A stretch of 8,001 bases of DNA from Desulfobacteraceae bacterium (GCA_028572035.1 JAPVWE010000049.1:1-8001), one strand, 5' to 3'; shown: positions 1-6,520, numbered from the stretch's first letter. The notes: generated by a model not told the origin, from the sequence alone. Numbers and translations are program-made.

Positions 1-355
1 CCTCACAAAGACGAGTCGGTAGGCCGCTTCAAACTGGCGCACACGGACAAAGGCCCTAGAAGACAATGACGAGTTGCTCGTGCGCATGGTTTGAAGCGGC
101 ACGCTGAGGCCCCCTGTTAGAGGGCATGAGGTAAAAAAAGAAATCTCCATGCTCATGCGTCTCACCAAGGGTAACTAATTGGCCTTGAGTAAAGGCCAGG
201 CGTAGTATTCAAAGAGCTAAAAAGTTAGCAATATTCCAATTGTGAGCGAAGCGAACTAAGTTCATAAGATCCCAACCCGAAGATCTTAAGCAATAGAGGC
301 GGTGCGGATGGTAATGGGGGTCCGGGACGTGCCCACAGAATTAAACCAGGGTTCG
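1..355 (+). ncRNA. HEARO / omega-RNA-like structured RNA, apparently without its IscB/IsrB gene
   Basis: No convincing gene lies here, but the + strand folds into a chain of perfect helices: 23-34 with 89-100 (12 bp), nested 37-42 with 80-85 (6 bp), 112-115 with 121-124, 124-130 with 152-158 (7 bp), 181-186 with 192-197, 216-220 with 225-229, and 265-271 with 282-288 (7 bp). A long hairpin whose 3' arm is followed directly by AC-GCTGAG, and a 3' part rich in AAGCAATAG, GGCGGTGCGGATGGTAA and a final AATTAAACC, match my memory of HEARO RNAs. HEARO is the omega-RNA class that guides IscB/IsrB nucleases and is known to insert just 5' of ATGA or GTGA. An ATGA sits at 356-359, right after the proposed 3' end. 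No HNH/RuvC gene follows on the right, so this would be an ORF-less copy; the sequence to the left is not visible. The 5' end is uncertain. Alternatives are another large structured RNA or a group II intron fragment. The helices are seen; the family name is recalled and inferred. Confidence 0.6.
23..100 (+). repeat. 12-bp perfect inverted repeat forming a long hairpin
   Basis: GCCGCTTCAAAC at 23-34 is exactly complementary to GTTTGAAGCGGC at 89-100. After a small asymmetric internal loop (35-36 opposite 86-88) the stem continues with GCGCAC (37-42) and GTGCGC (80-85). A further small hairpin, CGAG-ttg-CTCG, lies inside at 70-80. Such a bulged stem fits a structured RNA better than a protein-binding operator or an insertion-sequence end. 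It is the first and strongest helix of the proposed HEARO RNA; in the IscB omega RNA I remember best, the comparable hairpin follows directly after the guide. Confidence 0.85.
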
Positions 356-1399
356 ATGAGCAGTCTTTAGTTTTTCCCGAATAGAGACCCCATAGGGACA
401 AAGATCCAAGCATTGCTCACAGCCGGAACAAGCATCGGCGTTGACTACAAGCGATCGATATTGTTCTCTGGCCCATTCTCTCAGGTTATATCGATCATAG
501 TAGCTTTCGAAGCGGAAAATATCAGGGATTGGTATTCCCTCTGGACAAGGAAGGCAATACCCACAATTTCTACAAAACCCCTTTCCTGCCTCCCCTACAC
601 ATTCCATGAGCGCTTTAATCTCTTCTATAGTCAGCTTCCTTGGCTGCCTCCCTACTTTAAGATTCTCATTCAGTTCATATGGTTTCATCATCCCAGGGAT
701 GGCGCAGGTGATATTTAGATTTGAAAGAACGTAGCGCAGGGAAACCTGTGCGAGAGATTCTCCCTGGATGAATCTCCTATTCTTGTGAGACAAAGGGCGC
801 TCCGCAAGTCTTCCGCCTGCCAGCGGCTTCATAGCGATTAAGCCCACCCCCCTGTTATGAGCCATGGGAAGAAGGTCCGCAGCCAAACGATCTTCATCAA
901 AGGCGCTGTAAGCTACCATCAGGGCCGAAAACGCCCCGGATTCGATGGCCTTCCTCATCATCGGGAGGGAGTTATGAATGCTGATTCCAATTTTCAAAAT
1001 CTTTCCCTCTTTTCTGGCCTTTTCCAGAGTCTCCAATCCACCGCTGTCAAATATACGGTCGTATTCAGAACCTCGAACATCGTGGAAGAGCACCAGATCG
1101 ATCCAGTCTGTCCTGAGGCGGCGAAGACAGCGCTCCAATTTCCTGCGAACCCCTAGGCCATCTCGTTCGTCTATCTTTGTGGATAGATAGAATTCTTTGC
1201 GCCTTTCTTTCAATGCACGGCCAATCTTCTCTTCGCTGTCACTATAGCAGTCAGCTGTGTCCACAAAATTAATTCCCCCATCGAGGGCCTTGTTCAGAAG
1301 AATTTCGGATTCTTTGTGGGAGATCAGAGGGAGTTTGATAGCTCCGAAGCCGATCACAGAAATTTCCCAGCCCGTTTTGCCGAGGGTTCTCTTTTGCAT
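341..1399 (-). CDS. Aldo/keto reductase with C-terminal two-cluster 4Fe-4S ferredoxin domain
   Basis: The 352-residue protein is an NAD(P)H-dependent aldo/keto reductase, predicted cytoplasmic. Residues 1-265 form the TIM barrel and carry the catalytic tetrad D47 and Y52 (in DTADCY), K75 (STK) and H106 (LFHD). The tail has two cysteine groups, C276/C279/C282/C285 and C324/C327/C330/C334 followed by P, typical of 4Fe-4S clusters. This class is common in anaerobes and probably passes electrons between a ferredoxin-type donor and a carbonyl substrate; the substrate cannot be read from sequence. The ATG at 1399 agrees with the family N-terminus (RxLGKTG), although the purine-rich stretch upstream is about 14 nt away, a weak ribosome site. 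The gene is divergent from the hydrolase at 1639. Odd point: the last four residues (RTLV) and the TAA stop lie inside the proposed HEARO element, whose target ATGA overlaps the codon of H348. Family members tend to end soon after a similar LKxAH segment, so function is probably kept. Confidence 0.93.
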   Translation of the reverse strand: MQKRTLGKTGWEISVIGFGAIKLPLISHKESEILLNKALDGGINFVDTADCYSDSEEKIGRALKERRKEFYLSTKIDERDGLGVRRKLERCLRRLRTDWIDLVLFHDVRGSEYDRIFDSGGLETLEKARKEGKILKIGISIHNSLPMMRKAIESGAFSALMVAYSAFDEDRLAADLLPMAHNRGVGLIAMKPLAGGRLAERPLSHKNRRFIQGESLAQVSLRYVLSNLNITCAIPGMMKPYELNENLKVGRQPRKLTIEEIKALMECVGEAGKGFCRNCGYCLPCPEGIPIPDIFRFESYYDRYNLREWAREQYRSLVVNADACSGCEQCLDLCPYGVSIREKLKTAHRTLV

Positions 1400-1524
1400 G
1401 GTGCTGTTGTCTGCCCCCTAAGATTTTGCCTTTTACCAAAGTTAGCAAAAGGCCGGTGAGGACGTCAATGATTAAAGGGACGAGTAAAAATGTGTTTCTG
1501 GCTGCCATATCCTGTGCTTTTCAA

Positions 1525-1553
1525 TTGACCCACACCGGAGGTTACCCTATACT
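1525..1553 (+). promoter_or_regulatory. Sigma70-type promoter for the metallo-hydrolase
   Basis: TTGACC at 1525-1530 and TATACT at 1548-1553 are separated by exactly 17 bp, each one mismatch from consensus. It points toward the + strand hydrolase and would start transcription near 1560, giving a leader of about 80 nt before the ATG at 1639. Confidence 0.65.
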
Positions 1554-1575
1554 TCCGTCACCCTAAGGCGATTGG

Positions 1576-1610
1576 CAAGGAACCAGGGCTGTTTCCTTGT
1601 GGATCCACAA
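1576..1610 (+). promoter_or_regulatory. Leader hairpin overlapping a 14-bp perfect palindrome
   Basis: CAAGGAA (1576-1582) pairs with TTCCTTG (1593-1599) across a 10-nt loop. Overlapping its 3' arm is the perfect palindrome TTGTGGATCCACAA (1597-1610), which can form its own 5-bp stem with a GATC loop. The two RNA hairpins cannot form together, and both lie between the promoter and the ribosome site at 1626. The palindrome could equally be a binding site for a dimeric repressor downstream of the start of transcription. No known riboswitch class was recognised. The repeats are seen; the regulatory role is inferred. Confidence 0.4.
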
Positions 1611-1638
1611 CCTTAATACCTTTACAGGAGGTGATATT

Positions 1639-2265
1639 ATGATTCAGGATATAGCAAAGAAGATCGTCTGGCTCGGACATGACTCTTTCAGGATTGATGC
1701 AGTCAAAACTATTTACTTTGACCCCTATCAGATTTCATCAGGCCCCAAGGCCGATCTGATCCTGATTACCCATGACCATTTTGATCACTGCTCCCCGGAT
1801 GATGTGGCCACAATCCAGCATCCTGGAACGGTTATTGTTACGGAGAAGGATGCGGCAACAAAGCTTACAGGGGATGTAAGGGTAATCAAGCCGGGAGAAT
1901 CCCTTACCGTAGATGAGATAAAGATCGAGGCAGTTGGTTCCTACAACACGGATAAGGACTTTCACCCCAAGAAAAACGCTTGGCTGGGCTTTATTGTGGA
2001 AATAGAAGGAGTCAGGGTCTATCATGCAGGGGATACAGATGTCATCCCCGAGATGAACGACCTTACGGTGGATATAGCCCTTCTTCCAGTCTCCGGCACC
2101 TACGTCATGACAGCCGATCAGGCCGTTAAAGCGGCTCTGGCCATTAACCCTGAACTGGCCATACCCATGCACTATGGGACCATTGTAGGTAGTGATCAGG
2201 ATGCCATTAACTTCAAGAAGGCCTTGGAGGGGAAGATTGAGGTTCTTGTTCTGCAAAAAAGGTAG
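1639..2265 (+). CDS. UPF0173-like metal-dependent hydrolase (metallo-beta-lactamase fold)
   Basis: The start is ATG 1639, not the in-frame ATG at 1597, because an ideal Shine-Dalgarno (AGGAGG, 1626-1631, 7-nt spacing) sits before it. The resulting protein has 208 residues, a usual length for the family. Metal-binding signatures are clear: HDHFDH (H45, H47, D49, H50), GDTD with H129 and D132 after strand VRVYHA, and H178 in PMHYG. An FDPY motif near residue 27 and HPKKN at 109-113 are also typical. These are two-metal, probably zinc, cytoplasmic hydrolases of broad and largely unassigned substrate; members are related to YtkL of Bacillus and to the UlaG-like branch. The gene has its own promoter and stands alone, facing the FHA-GAF gene across 142 bp. 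Family assignment is firm; the substrate is unknown. Confidence 0.93.
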   Translation: MIQDIAKKIVWLGHDSFRIDAVKTIYFDPYQISSGPKADLILITHDHFDHCSPDDVATIQHPGTVIVTEKDAATKLTGDVRVIKPGESLTVDEIKIEAVGSYNTDKDFHPKKNAWLGFIVEIEGVRVYHAGDTDVIPEMNDLTVDIALLPVSGTYVMTADQAVKAALAINPELAIPMHYGTIVGSDQDAINFKKALEGKIEVLVLQKR

Positions 2266-2393
2266 AGATTACCCTGAACATTCCCAGGAGCATTCCCATG
2301 CTGAGGATGTGCGGGTGTAGTTAATAGCAAAGGTTTGACCCGGCTGGGGCTATCACCGTCAGAAGTGACAGTCATTGAACTGGTTCATGGGTA

Positions 2394-2419
2394 AAGGGCA
2401 GGTATCACTATTTGCCCTT
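2394..2419 (-). terminator. Possible weak terminator hairpin at the end of the FHA-GAF gene
   Basis: AAGGGCA (2394-2400) and TGCCCTT (2413-2419) are perfect complements around a 12-nt loop. The hairpin spans the stop codon of the minus-strand gene (2408-2410). On the minus strand it is followed only by a short TTTACC stretch, so termination would be weak; it may instead be a 3' end stabiliser. Confidence 0.3.
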
Positions 2420-3409
2420 GAGCGATGCGTTCTCCATGGCAAGAGCTGCCGGGATACTCAGAGCGGTAAGGAGAGAAAGATCCTCTCTTCGAAATCCATG
2501 TGGTTTGCTGAGGGAGTCAACATAGAGAACCCCCCTTATTTTGGACTTGCTGATCAATGGTACACACATTACGGACCTGATTTTCATTAATTGCATGCTC
2601 TCCGAAAGATCAGCTTCGTCTTCAGCATGAGTATCCAACATTGTAACTGCTTTGCGCTCGCGAATTACTCGATCCACTATAGTGCGGCTATACACCTTAA
2701 GGGTATCACCGGTGCTCTTTTTGAGTATGGGTATCAACCTTGAGATCTCTCCTGTTTCACTATCAACTAAGATGAAAACACCTCTGTCAACCCTTTTGAG
2801 CAGGTCCAAAATGTAATTCATTATCTTTTCGAAGATTTCAGCTATATTGTCATCCATACTTAAAGATTCCATTAGGAGACTGGATACGTTATAGATCAAT
2901 TCCATATTCTTTTGAGGGGTCATGGGTCTATCTTGTGCAAAGGCCGCAACAGTTTGACCGAGTTCTTCGGAAAAACCAGGAGACTCCAGAATAGCAAGGT
3001 CCTCTTCACTGAGTTCCTTGGAAAGATCGGTAGATTCCAGAGCAGCCAGGCCCTCTTCACTGAGTTCCTCGGAAAGATCGACTGAATCCTGAATAGCCAG
3101 CTCCTCCGTTGGGTACTCTTCGCCCAGGGAAATCACGATACTACCGATAGTAACAGGAAGTCCTTCTTTTACTTCAAATTCATCACCAGGGCTTATCTGG
3201 TTGCCATTGATAAAGGTACCGTTTTTACTTTTTAGATCCTCAACAAAGCATTTATCCCCTCTCCTGATGATTTTTAGATGTTTTCGAGAGACAGACTTAT
3301 CCTTGATTTGAATGTTATTATCAGGAGACCGTCCAATATGGATGGTATCACCTTTAAGGTCAAAAAACCGGCCCTTATCCGGTCCGTTCATAATATAAAG
3401 TCTAGTCAT
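2408..3409 (-). CDS. FHA-GAF domain protein with tandem acidic repeats, no output domain
   Basis: This 333-residue cytoplasmic protein is a probable signalling adaptor. Residues 1-97 are a forkhead-associated domain that binds phosphothreonine peptides: GRS at 26-28, SRKH at 41-44 and the NGT/NGN turns at 63-65 and 69-70 give the conserved binding residues. Residues 104-154 contain three imperfect 17-residue acidic repeats with a core like DLSEELSEE. Residues about 170-330 are a GAF domain (ending GVLYVDS, then a C-terminal helix LSLLTALSIPAALAMENA), a small-molecule sensor module. FHA-GAF pairs in deltaproteobacteria are usually followed by a cyclase, phosphatase, kinase or sigma54-activator domain; here the protein stops right after GAF and the DNA beyond shows no remnant in another frame. 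The ATG at 3409 has AGGAG at 3418-3422, spaced 8 nt. The neighbours give no clue to its partner. Domains are certain; the role is inferred. Confidence 0.92.
   Translation of the reverse strand: MTRLYIMNGPDKGRFFDLKGDTIHIGRSPDNNIQIKDKSVSRKHLKIIRRGDKCFVEDLKSKNGTFINGNQISPGDEFEVKEGLPVTIGSIVISLGEEYPTEELAIQDSVDLSEELSEEGLAALESTDLSKELSEEDLAILESPGFSEELGQTVAAFAQDRPMTPQKNMELIYNVSSLLMESLSMDDNIAEIFEKIMNYILDLLKRVDRGVFILVDSETGEISRLIPILKKSTGDTLKVYSRTIVDRVIRERKAVTMLDTHAEDEADLSESMQLMKIRSVMCVPLISKSKIRGVLYVDSLSKPHGFRREDLSLLTALSIPAALAMENASLKGK
2948..3100 (-). repeat. Three tandem 51-bp repeats coding an acidic linker
   Basis: The coding sequence for residues 104-154 of the FHA-GAF protein is a direct repeat of period 51 bp. 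Two units share the 17-mer CCTCTTCACTGAGTTCC (+ strand reading) at 3001-3017 and 3052-3068 and are nearly identical beyond it; the third unit (lower coordinates) has diverged. Near identity of two units suggests a fairly recent in-frame duplication. The linker length may vary between strains. Confidence 0.8.
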
Positions 3410-3579
3410 GACTTGTTCTCCTTTGTGGAGAAGGTTAAACGGAGTTTGATGTTACAGATAAAGATTCTTGTACCATATCATGAAAAAAATATGAATGCAA
3501 TCCCATTCTTACAACCCATTATTCCAATATTTCATTATTCTAACTCTTCTAACTACCATATTTTGCGGCGCTTTTTCGT

Positions 3580-3608
3580 TTGACACACAAACGCTTCTTT
3601 CCTATACT
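3580..3608 (+). promoter_or_regulatory. Near-consensus sigma70 promoter for the transporter-TatD operon
   Basis: A perfect TTGACA at 3580-3585 is followed after 17 bp by TATACT at 3603-3608. Transcription would begin near 3615, about 37 nt before the first codon at 3652. This is the best promoter in the window and shares its -10 hexamer and spacing with the one at 1525-1553. Confidence 0.75.
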
Positions 3609-3651
3609 CCAACCCATTTGAGGTGAGCTGTATCATTCATCCAGTCAAATC

Positions 3652-4557
3652 ATGCGTTTCCCAATGACTAAACCTACTGAATTTTTCGCTGACCTTTCCC
3701 TCTTATTTGTTGCCATTATATGGGGAAGCACCTTTATTATTGTAAAGCAGTCCATAGAGAGCACCCCGGTAATCTCATTTCTGTTCATGCGATTTACACT
3801 GGCAGGGGTTCTACTTGTGCTCATTAGTGCCCCCAAGTTAAAGGACATTGATAAACGCGTTCTTGCAGACGGCTTGCTGCTTGGTATAGCCCTTTTCTTG
3901 GCCTATGCATTTCAAACCTTTGGGTTAACAGTTACTTCTGCCTCCATTACGGCTTTCATCACGGGCCTTCACGTGGTCTTCGTGCCTATCCTTTCAAGCC
4001 TTTTCCTGAAGAAGCTGCCGCGCCAGGAAGCCATGGTAGGGGTAGTGCTTGCCACCATTGGACTTGCCCTCATCACGCTGCAAGATACATTTCTCTTATC
4101 TCTTGGCGAATTTCTAGTCCTCCTTTGCGCTTTTTTCGTTGCTATCCATATCATTTTGACGGATAAATTTTCCAGAAGAAACGACTACACCTTACTCACC
4201 CTGGTACAGGTAAATGTAGTGGCGCTTTTTTCTCTCATCTTCTCTGTTCTCTTCGATCCTCGTGTCATTCCGCAACAATTCAGTCAGCAACTCATTTTCT
4301 CCTTAATCATCACCAGCGTTTTTGCCACTGTTGTGGCATTTGTTATCCAGATGGGCATGCAAAAACACACCACACCCACCAAGACTGCCATCATTTTCAT
4401 TATGGAACCAGTATCTGCGGCCTTTTTCAGCTACTGGCTTGGAGGAGAACTTCTGACCACCCAACAGTATGCCGGCACTTTCCTTATCCTATTAGCCATG
4501 GTGTTTACAGAAGCTGGAACGTATTTGAAAATGAAGAGAGAGGCAAGCTTTGGTTAG
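3652..4557 (+). CDS. EamA/DMT-family membrane transporter (first of pair)
   Basis: A 301-residue inner-membrane protein made of two EamA repeats, each of about five membrane helices, the usual size for the drug/metabolite transporter superfamily. Family marks include WGSTFIIVK (24-32) in helix 1, FLFMRFTLAG (43-52) in helix 2, TSASITAFITGLHVVFVPI (95-113) ending repeat 1, and MEPVSAAFFSYWLGGE (251-266) in repeat 2. Such carriers export amino acids or other small metabolites; the substrate cannot be told. The start is uncertain: ATG 3652 is used because it is the first after the promoter, but no good ribosome site precedes it (GAGGTGAG at 3619 is too far), and ATG 3664 (fifth residue) is equally possible. 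The stop overlaps the next gene by 8 bp, showing an operon. Confidence 0.93.
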   Translation: MRFPMTKPTEFFADLSLLFVAIIWGSTFIIVKQSIESTPVISFLFMRFTLAGVLLVLISAPKLKDIDKRVLADGLLLGIALFLAYAFQTFGLTVTSASITAFITGLHVVFVPILSSLFLKKLPRQEAMVGVVLATIGLALITLQDTFLLSLGEFLVLLCAFFVAIHIILTDKFSRRNDYTLLTLVQVNVVALFSLIFSVLFDPRVIPQQFSQQLIFSLIITSVFATVVAFVIQMGMQKHTTPTKTAIIFIMEPVSAAFFSYWLGGELLTTQQYAGTFLILLAMVFTEAGTYLKMKREASFG

Positions 4558-5434
4558 AACCTTTGCCGGCGTGTCTATTGGTATCGTAGCCATCTCCTTT
4601 GCCTCCATCTTTATAAAGTTTTGCGATGATGTCCCCTCCATTATGATTGCCACTTACAGACTCACACTTTCCTCCATCATCTTGTTAATCATTGCAAAAA
4701 GCAAGGGTATACGCCTTTCTTCATTTAACAGGAAACATCTCCTCATGGGGATGCTGGGGGGCCTTTTTCTATCTCTCCACTTCTCCTTTTGGATAAGTTC
4801 CCTGAAATTCACATCCGTGGCAAGCAGTGTGGTCCTTGTTGCGACAAACCCCATCTTTGTAGGAATATTTTCCTATCTCTTCTTCAAGGAAAAGCAGCCT
4901 ACTGAACTCATCCTTGGTATCATCCTGTCCTTTTCGGGAAGTATCATCCTGGCAGTTGGTGACAGCGGCCTTCAAGGCTTGGCTGTCCAAAACCCATCAT
5001 TTCTCCTGGGCGATATTCTTGCCTTCCTGGGTGCCATCATGGCAAGTGGCTACCTGGTGGTCGGTTCAAAATTAAGGGAGGAGATGGACGTCTTGTCCTA
5101 TACATCTATGGTTTACACGTTCTCGGCATTTTTTCTGTTGATCGCCTCTATATCCTTAGGACTACCTTTTGCTGGATACAAGCAAAGCTCTTATTTCTAT
5201 ATGGTTCTTCTTGCCATCGTCCCGCAGCTCATTGGCCATACAGCCTTTAACTGGGCACTGAAACATCTAAAAGCCAGTATGGTTGCCATCACCATCCTGG
5301 GGGAGCCCATTGGGGCATCCATCTTGGCCTATATCATTCTTGGGGAAACTATAAAATCTTTTCAGCTTATCGGGATTATCTTTATCTTCCTGGCCATTAT
5401 CATCGCCTCGATAAAAGGGAAAAAGTACCTGTGA
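4550..5434 (+). CDS. EamA/DMT-family membrane transporter (second of pair)
   Basis: A 294-residue ten-helix carrier with two EamA repeats: SFASIFIKF (16-24) and IATYRLTLSS (33-42) in repeat 1, TSVASSVVLVATNPIFVGI (88-106), and ITILGEPIGASILAYIILGE (247-266) in repeat 2. It starts at TTG 4550, inside the end of the previous gene, with GAGAGG at 4538-4543 spaced 6 nt; no later start gives a full first helix. The overlap suggests translational coupling, so the two carriers are probably made together. They are clearly different in sequence, so this is not a recent duplication. They could form a hetero-pair, as known for small multidrug-resistance relatives, or act separately on related substrates; EamA proteins of this size usually work as single chains. 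The substrate is unknown. Confidence 0.93.
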   Translation: MVRTFAGVSIGIVAISFASIFIKFCDDVPSIMIATYRLTLSSIILLIIAKSKGIRLSSFNRKHLLMGMLGGLFLSLHFSFWISSLKFTSVASSVVLVATNPIFVGIFSYLFFKEKQPTELILGIILSFSGSIILAVGDSGLQGLAVQNPSFLLGDILAFLGAIMASGYLVVGSKLREEMDVLSYTSMVYTFSAFFLLIASISLGLPFAGYKQSSYFYMVLLAIVPQLIGHTAFNWALKHLKASMVAITILGEPIGASILAYIILGETIKSFQLIGIIFIFLAIIIASIKGKKYL

Positions 5435-5465
5435 CAAGCTCTCATGGAGTGAATGGGAAAATTCT

Positions 5466-6224
5466 ATGAACCTGATTGATTCTCACTGCCATCTTTATTC
5501 TGTCTCCAACGTAAAAGATGCCATTCTTCATGCTCGTGATGCTGGCGTCACAAAGGTAGTTGTGGTGAGTGAAAACTTGCAGACAATGGAACAAACCCTA
5601 AAACTCAGAGATAATTTTCCAGAATTTGTTCTTCCTGCCCTGGGCATTCACCCTGTTGATGTTCTATATATGTCACAAGATGAATGGGGGAAAGCCCTTT
5701 CTTTTTTGAAAATTCATGCAAATGAGGCTTCATGCATTGGAGAAATTGGTCTGGATTATAAGCATGCTACAACCGAAAAAGAGAAAGAAAAGCAACGCAA
5801 GGCCCTTCGCGCTCAGATGGAGGTGGCAGCCGAAAACCACTTACCCGTCAACCTTCACTCCCGAAGAGCACTCAGGCAGACCATGGAAGAAGCCATTGCT
5901 TTTCATAGAGAAACCGGGCTTCCAGCCCTCCTTCACTGGTTCGCCCATTCATGGAAACTTTTGAGGCGAACCAACCAAGAAGACATTTTTGTCTCTGTTG
6001 GCCCCTCCATCCTTTTTTCAGAGGAGGCCTTGAAGCTTGCCTTCGCCATAGACCCCCAACTCATTTTAGTAGAAACGGATACACCCGTAGCCTTCAAAGG
6101 GAAACCCTCCAACCCGGCATGGGCAGCCGAGGTAGCTGAAAAATTGATAACCAACCACCCGGAGAAGCAACTAACCAAAGAAAAGCTCTTTGATAACGCC
6201 CAGCGGTACCTAAAGAAACCATAA
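5466..6224 (+). CDS. TatD-family metal-dependent hydrolase (putative DNase)
   Basis: A 252-residue amidohydrolase-fold protein of normal family length. Metal-binding residues are all in place: H7 and H9 (DSHCHL), E93 (GEIGLDY), H131 (LHSRR), H157 (LHWFAHS) and D205 (VETDTP), and ALGIHP at 58-63 is also characteristic. TatD proteins are Mg-dependent 3'-5' exonucleases linked to DNA repair and quality control; branch members may have other substrates. It begins 31 nt after the second EamA gene without a visible promoter, so it is probably the last gene of that operon. Its ribosome site is poor (GGGA about 7 nt upstream). Several positions differ from classic E. coli TatD, such as the NLHSRRA stretch, so it may belong to the YcfH/YjjV-like side of the family; the exact orthologue was not decided. 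Confidence 0.9.
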   Translation: MNLIDSHCHLYSVSNVKDAILHARDAGVTKVVVVSENLQTMEQTLKLRDNFPEFVLPALGIHPVDVLYMSQDEWGKALSFLKIHANEASCIGEIGLDYKHATTEKEKEKQRKALRAQMEVAAENHLPVNLHSRRALRQTMEEAIAFHRETGLPALLHWFAHSWKLLRRTNQEDIFVSVGPSILFSEEALKLAFAIDPQLILVETDTPVAFKGKPSNPAWAAEVAEKLITNHPEKQLTKEKLFDNAQRYLKKP

Positions 6225-6250
6225 CGGCCCGGCCGATGACCTTTTGTAAT
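6225..6250 (+). terminator. Weak terminator candidate after TatD
   Basis: Directly after the stop codon, CGGC (6225-6228) pairs with GCCG (6232-6235) around a CCG loop, and a short TTTT run follows about 6 nt later. The stem is only 4 bp, although all G-C, so this is a poor intrinsic terminator. No better one lies between here and 6587. Confidence 0.25.
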
Positions 6251-6499
6251 GCCATGGCCACGTCATAGTGAACCATAACCAGTTGAATCTTTCTGGATCA
6301 GGCGCGATCGGGTATGGGTGTCCTTTTCAGGCCGTGTCAAACAGTGAGCTAGCCACCGTCTTTGACGTTAGTGTGTATAGAGGATAATTTTCTGGTTTAT
6401 GAGAGAAAAATGTGATAAAAACTAACAGAGACAGCCATTCCGGTTGGAAAAGAGAGATTTTTTTCCCGACCCGCCTTGAATAAGAAAGGAAAGGAGGTG

Positions 6500-6520
6500 A
6501 TGGTGAAAGACATTCATTGA
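6500..6520 (+). CDS. Possible leader peptide (MVKDIH or MKDIH) with a perfect Shine-Dalgarno
   Basis: AAGGAGGTGA at 6491-6500 is an almost full complement of the 16S rRNA tail, yet the only frames it serves are ATG 6500 (MVKDIH, too close to the site) or GTG 6503 (MKDIH, 5 nt after AGGAGG), both ending at TGA 6518-6520. It lies 67 nt before the amino-acid-binding protein gene. It could be a regulatory leader peptide, a decayed gene start, or chance. The peptide holds no run of one amino acid, which argues against classical attenuation. Confidence 0.25.
   Translation: MVKDIH

Noticed and set aside
1..156. Minus-strand frame from ATG 156, running open off the left edge (about 52 codons), with GGTGAG just upstream
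   Set aside because: Its peptide resembles no family I know, and it is the exact antisense of the strong hairpins of the proposed structured RNA; openness over this length is not significant.
1..340. Group II intron remnant
   Set aside because: The dense helices suggested a ribozyme, but no domain V-like hairpin and no reverse-transcriptase frame were found, and the motifs fit a HEARO RNA better.
1269..1508. Minus-strand 79-codon frame with a hydrophobic first half, overlapping the start of the aldo/keto reductase
   Set aside because: It overlaps a secure gene by about 130 bp in another frame, its only ribosome-site-like bases touch the start codon, and its second half is plainly a frame shadow.
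1738..2256. Long minus-strand frame opposite the metallo-hydrolase (172 codons)
   Set aside because: The + strand frame carries all metal-binding motifs of a known family and an ideal ribosome site; the antisense peptide has no recognisable domain.
3410..3580. Promoter for the FHA-GAF gene on the minus strand
   Set aside because: The best pair (TTGCAT, 17 bp, TATGGT) matches consensus too weakly in an A/T-rich region to be called.
6362..6390. Promoter for the importer operon (TTGACG with GATAAT or TAATTT)
   Set aside because: With GATAAT the spacing is only 15 bp, and with proper spacing the -10 matches poorly; mentioned in the intergenic entry but not called as a promoter.
6442..6471. Hairpin GGTTGGAAAA with a T-run and CCCGACC, considered as a terminator
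   Set aside because: The T-run lies inside the stem rather than after it, so it does not have the form of an intrinsic terminator on either strand.
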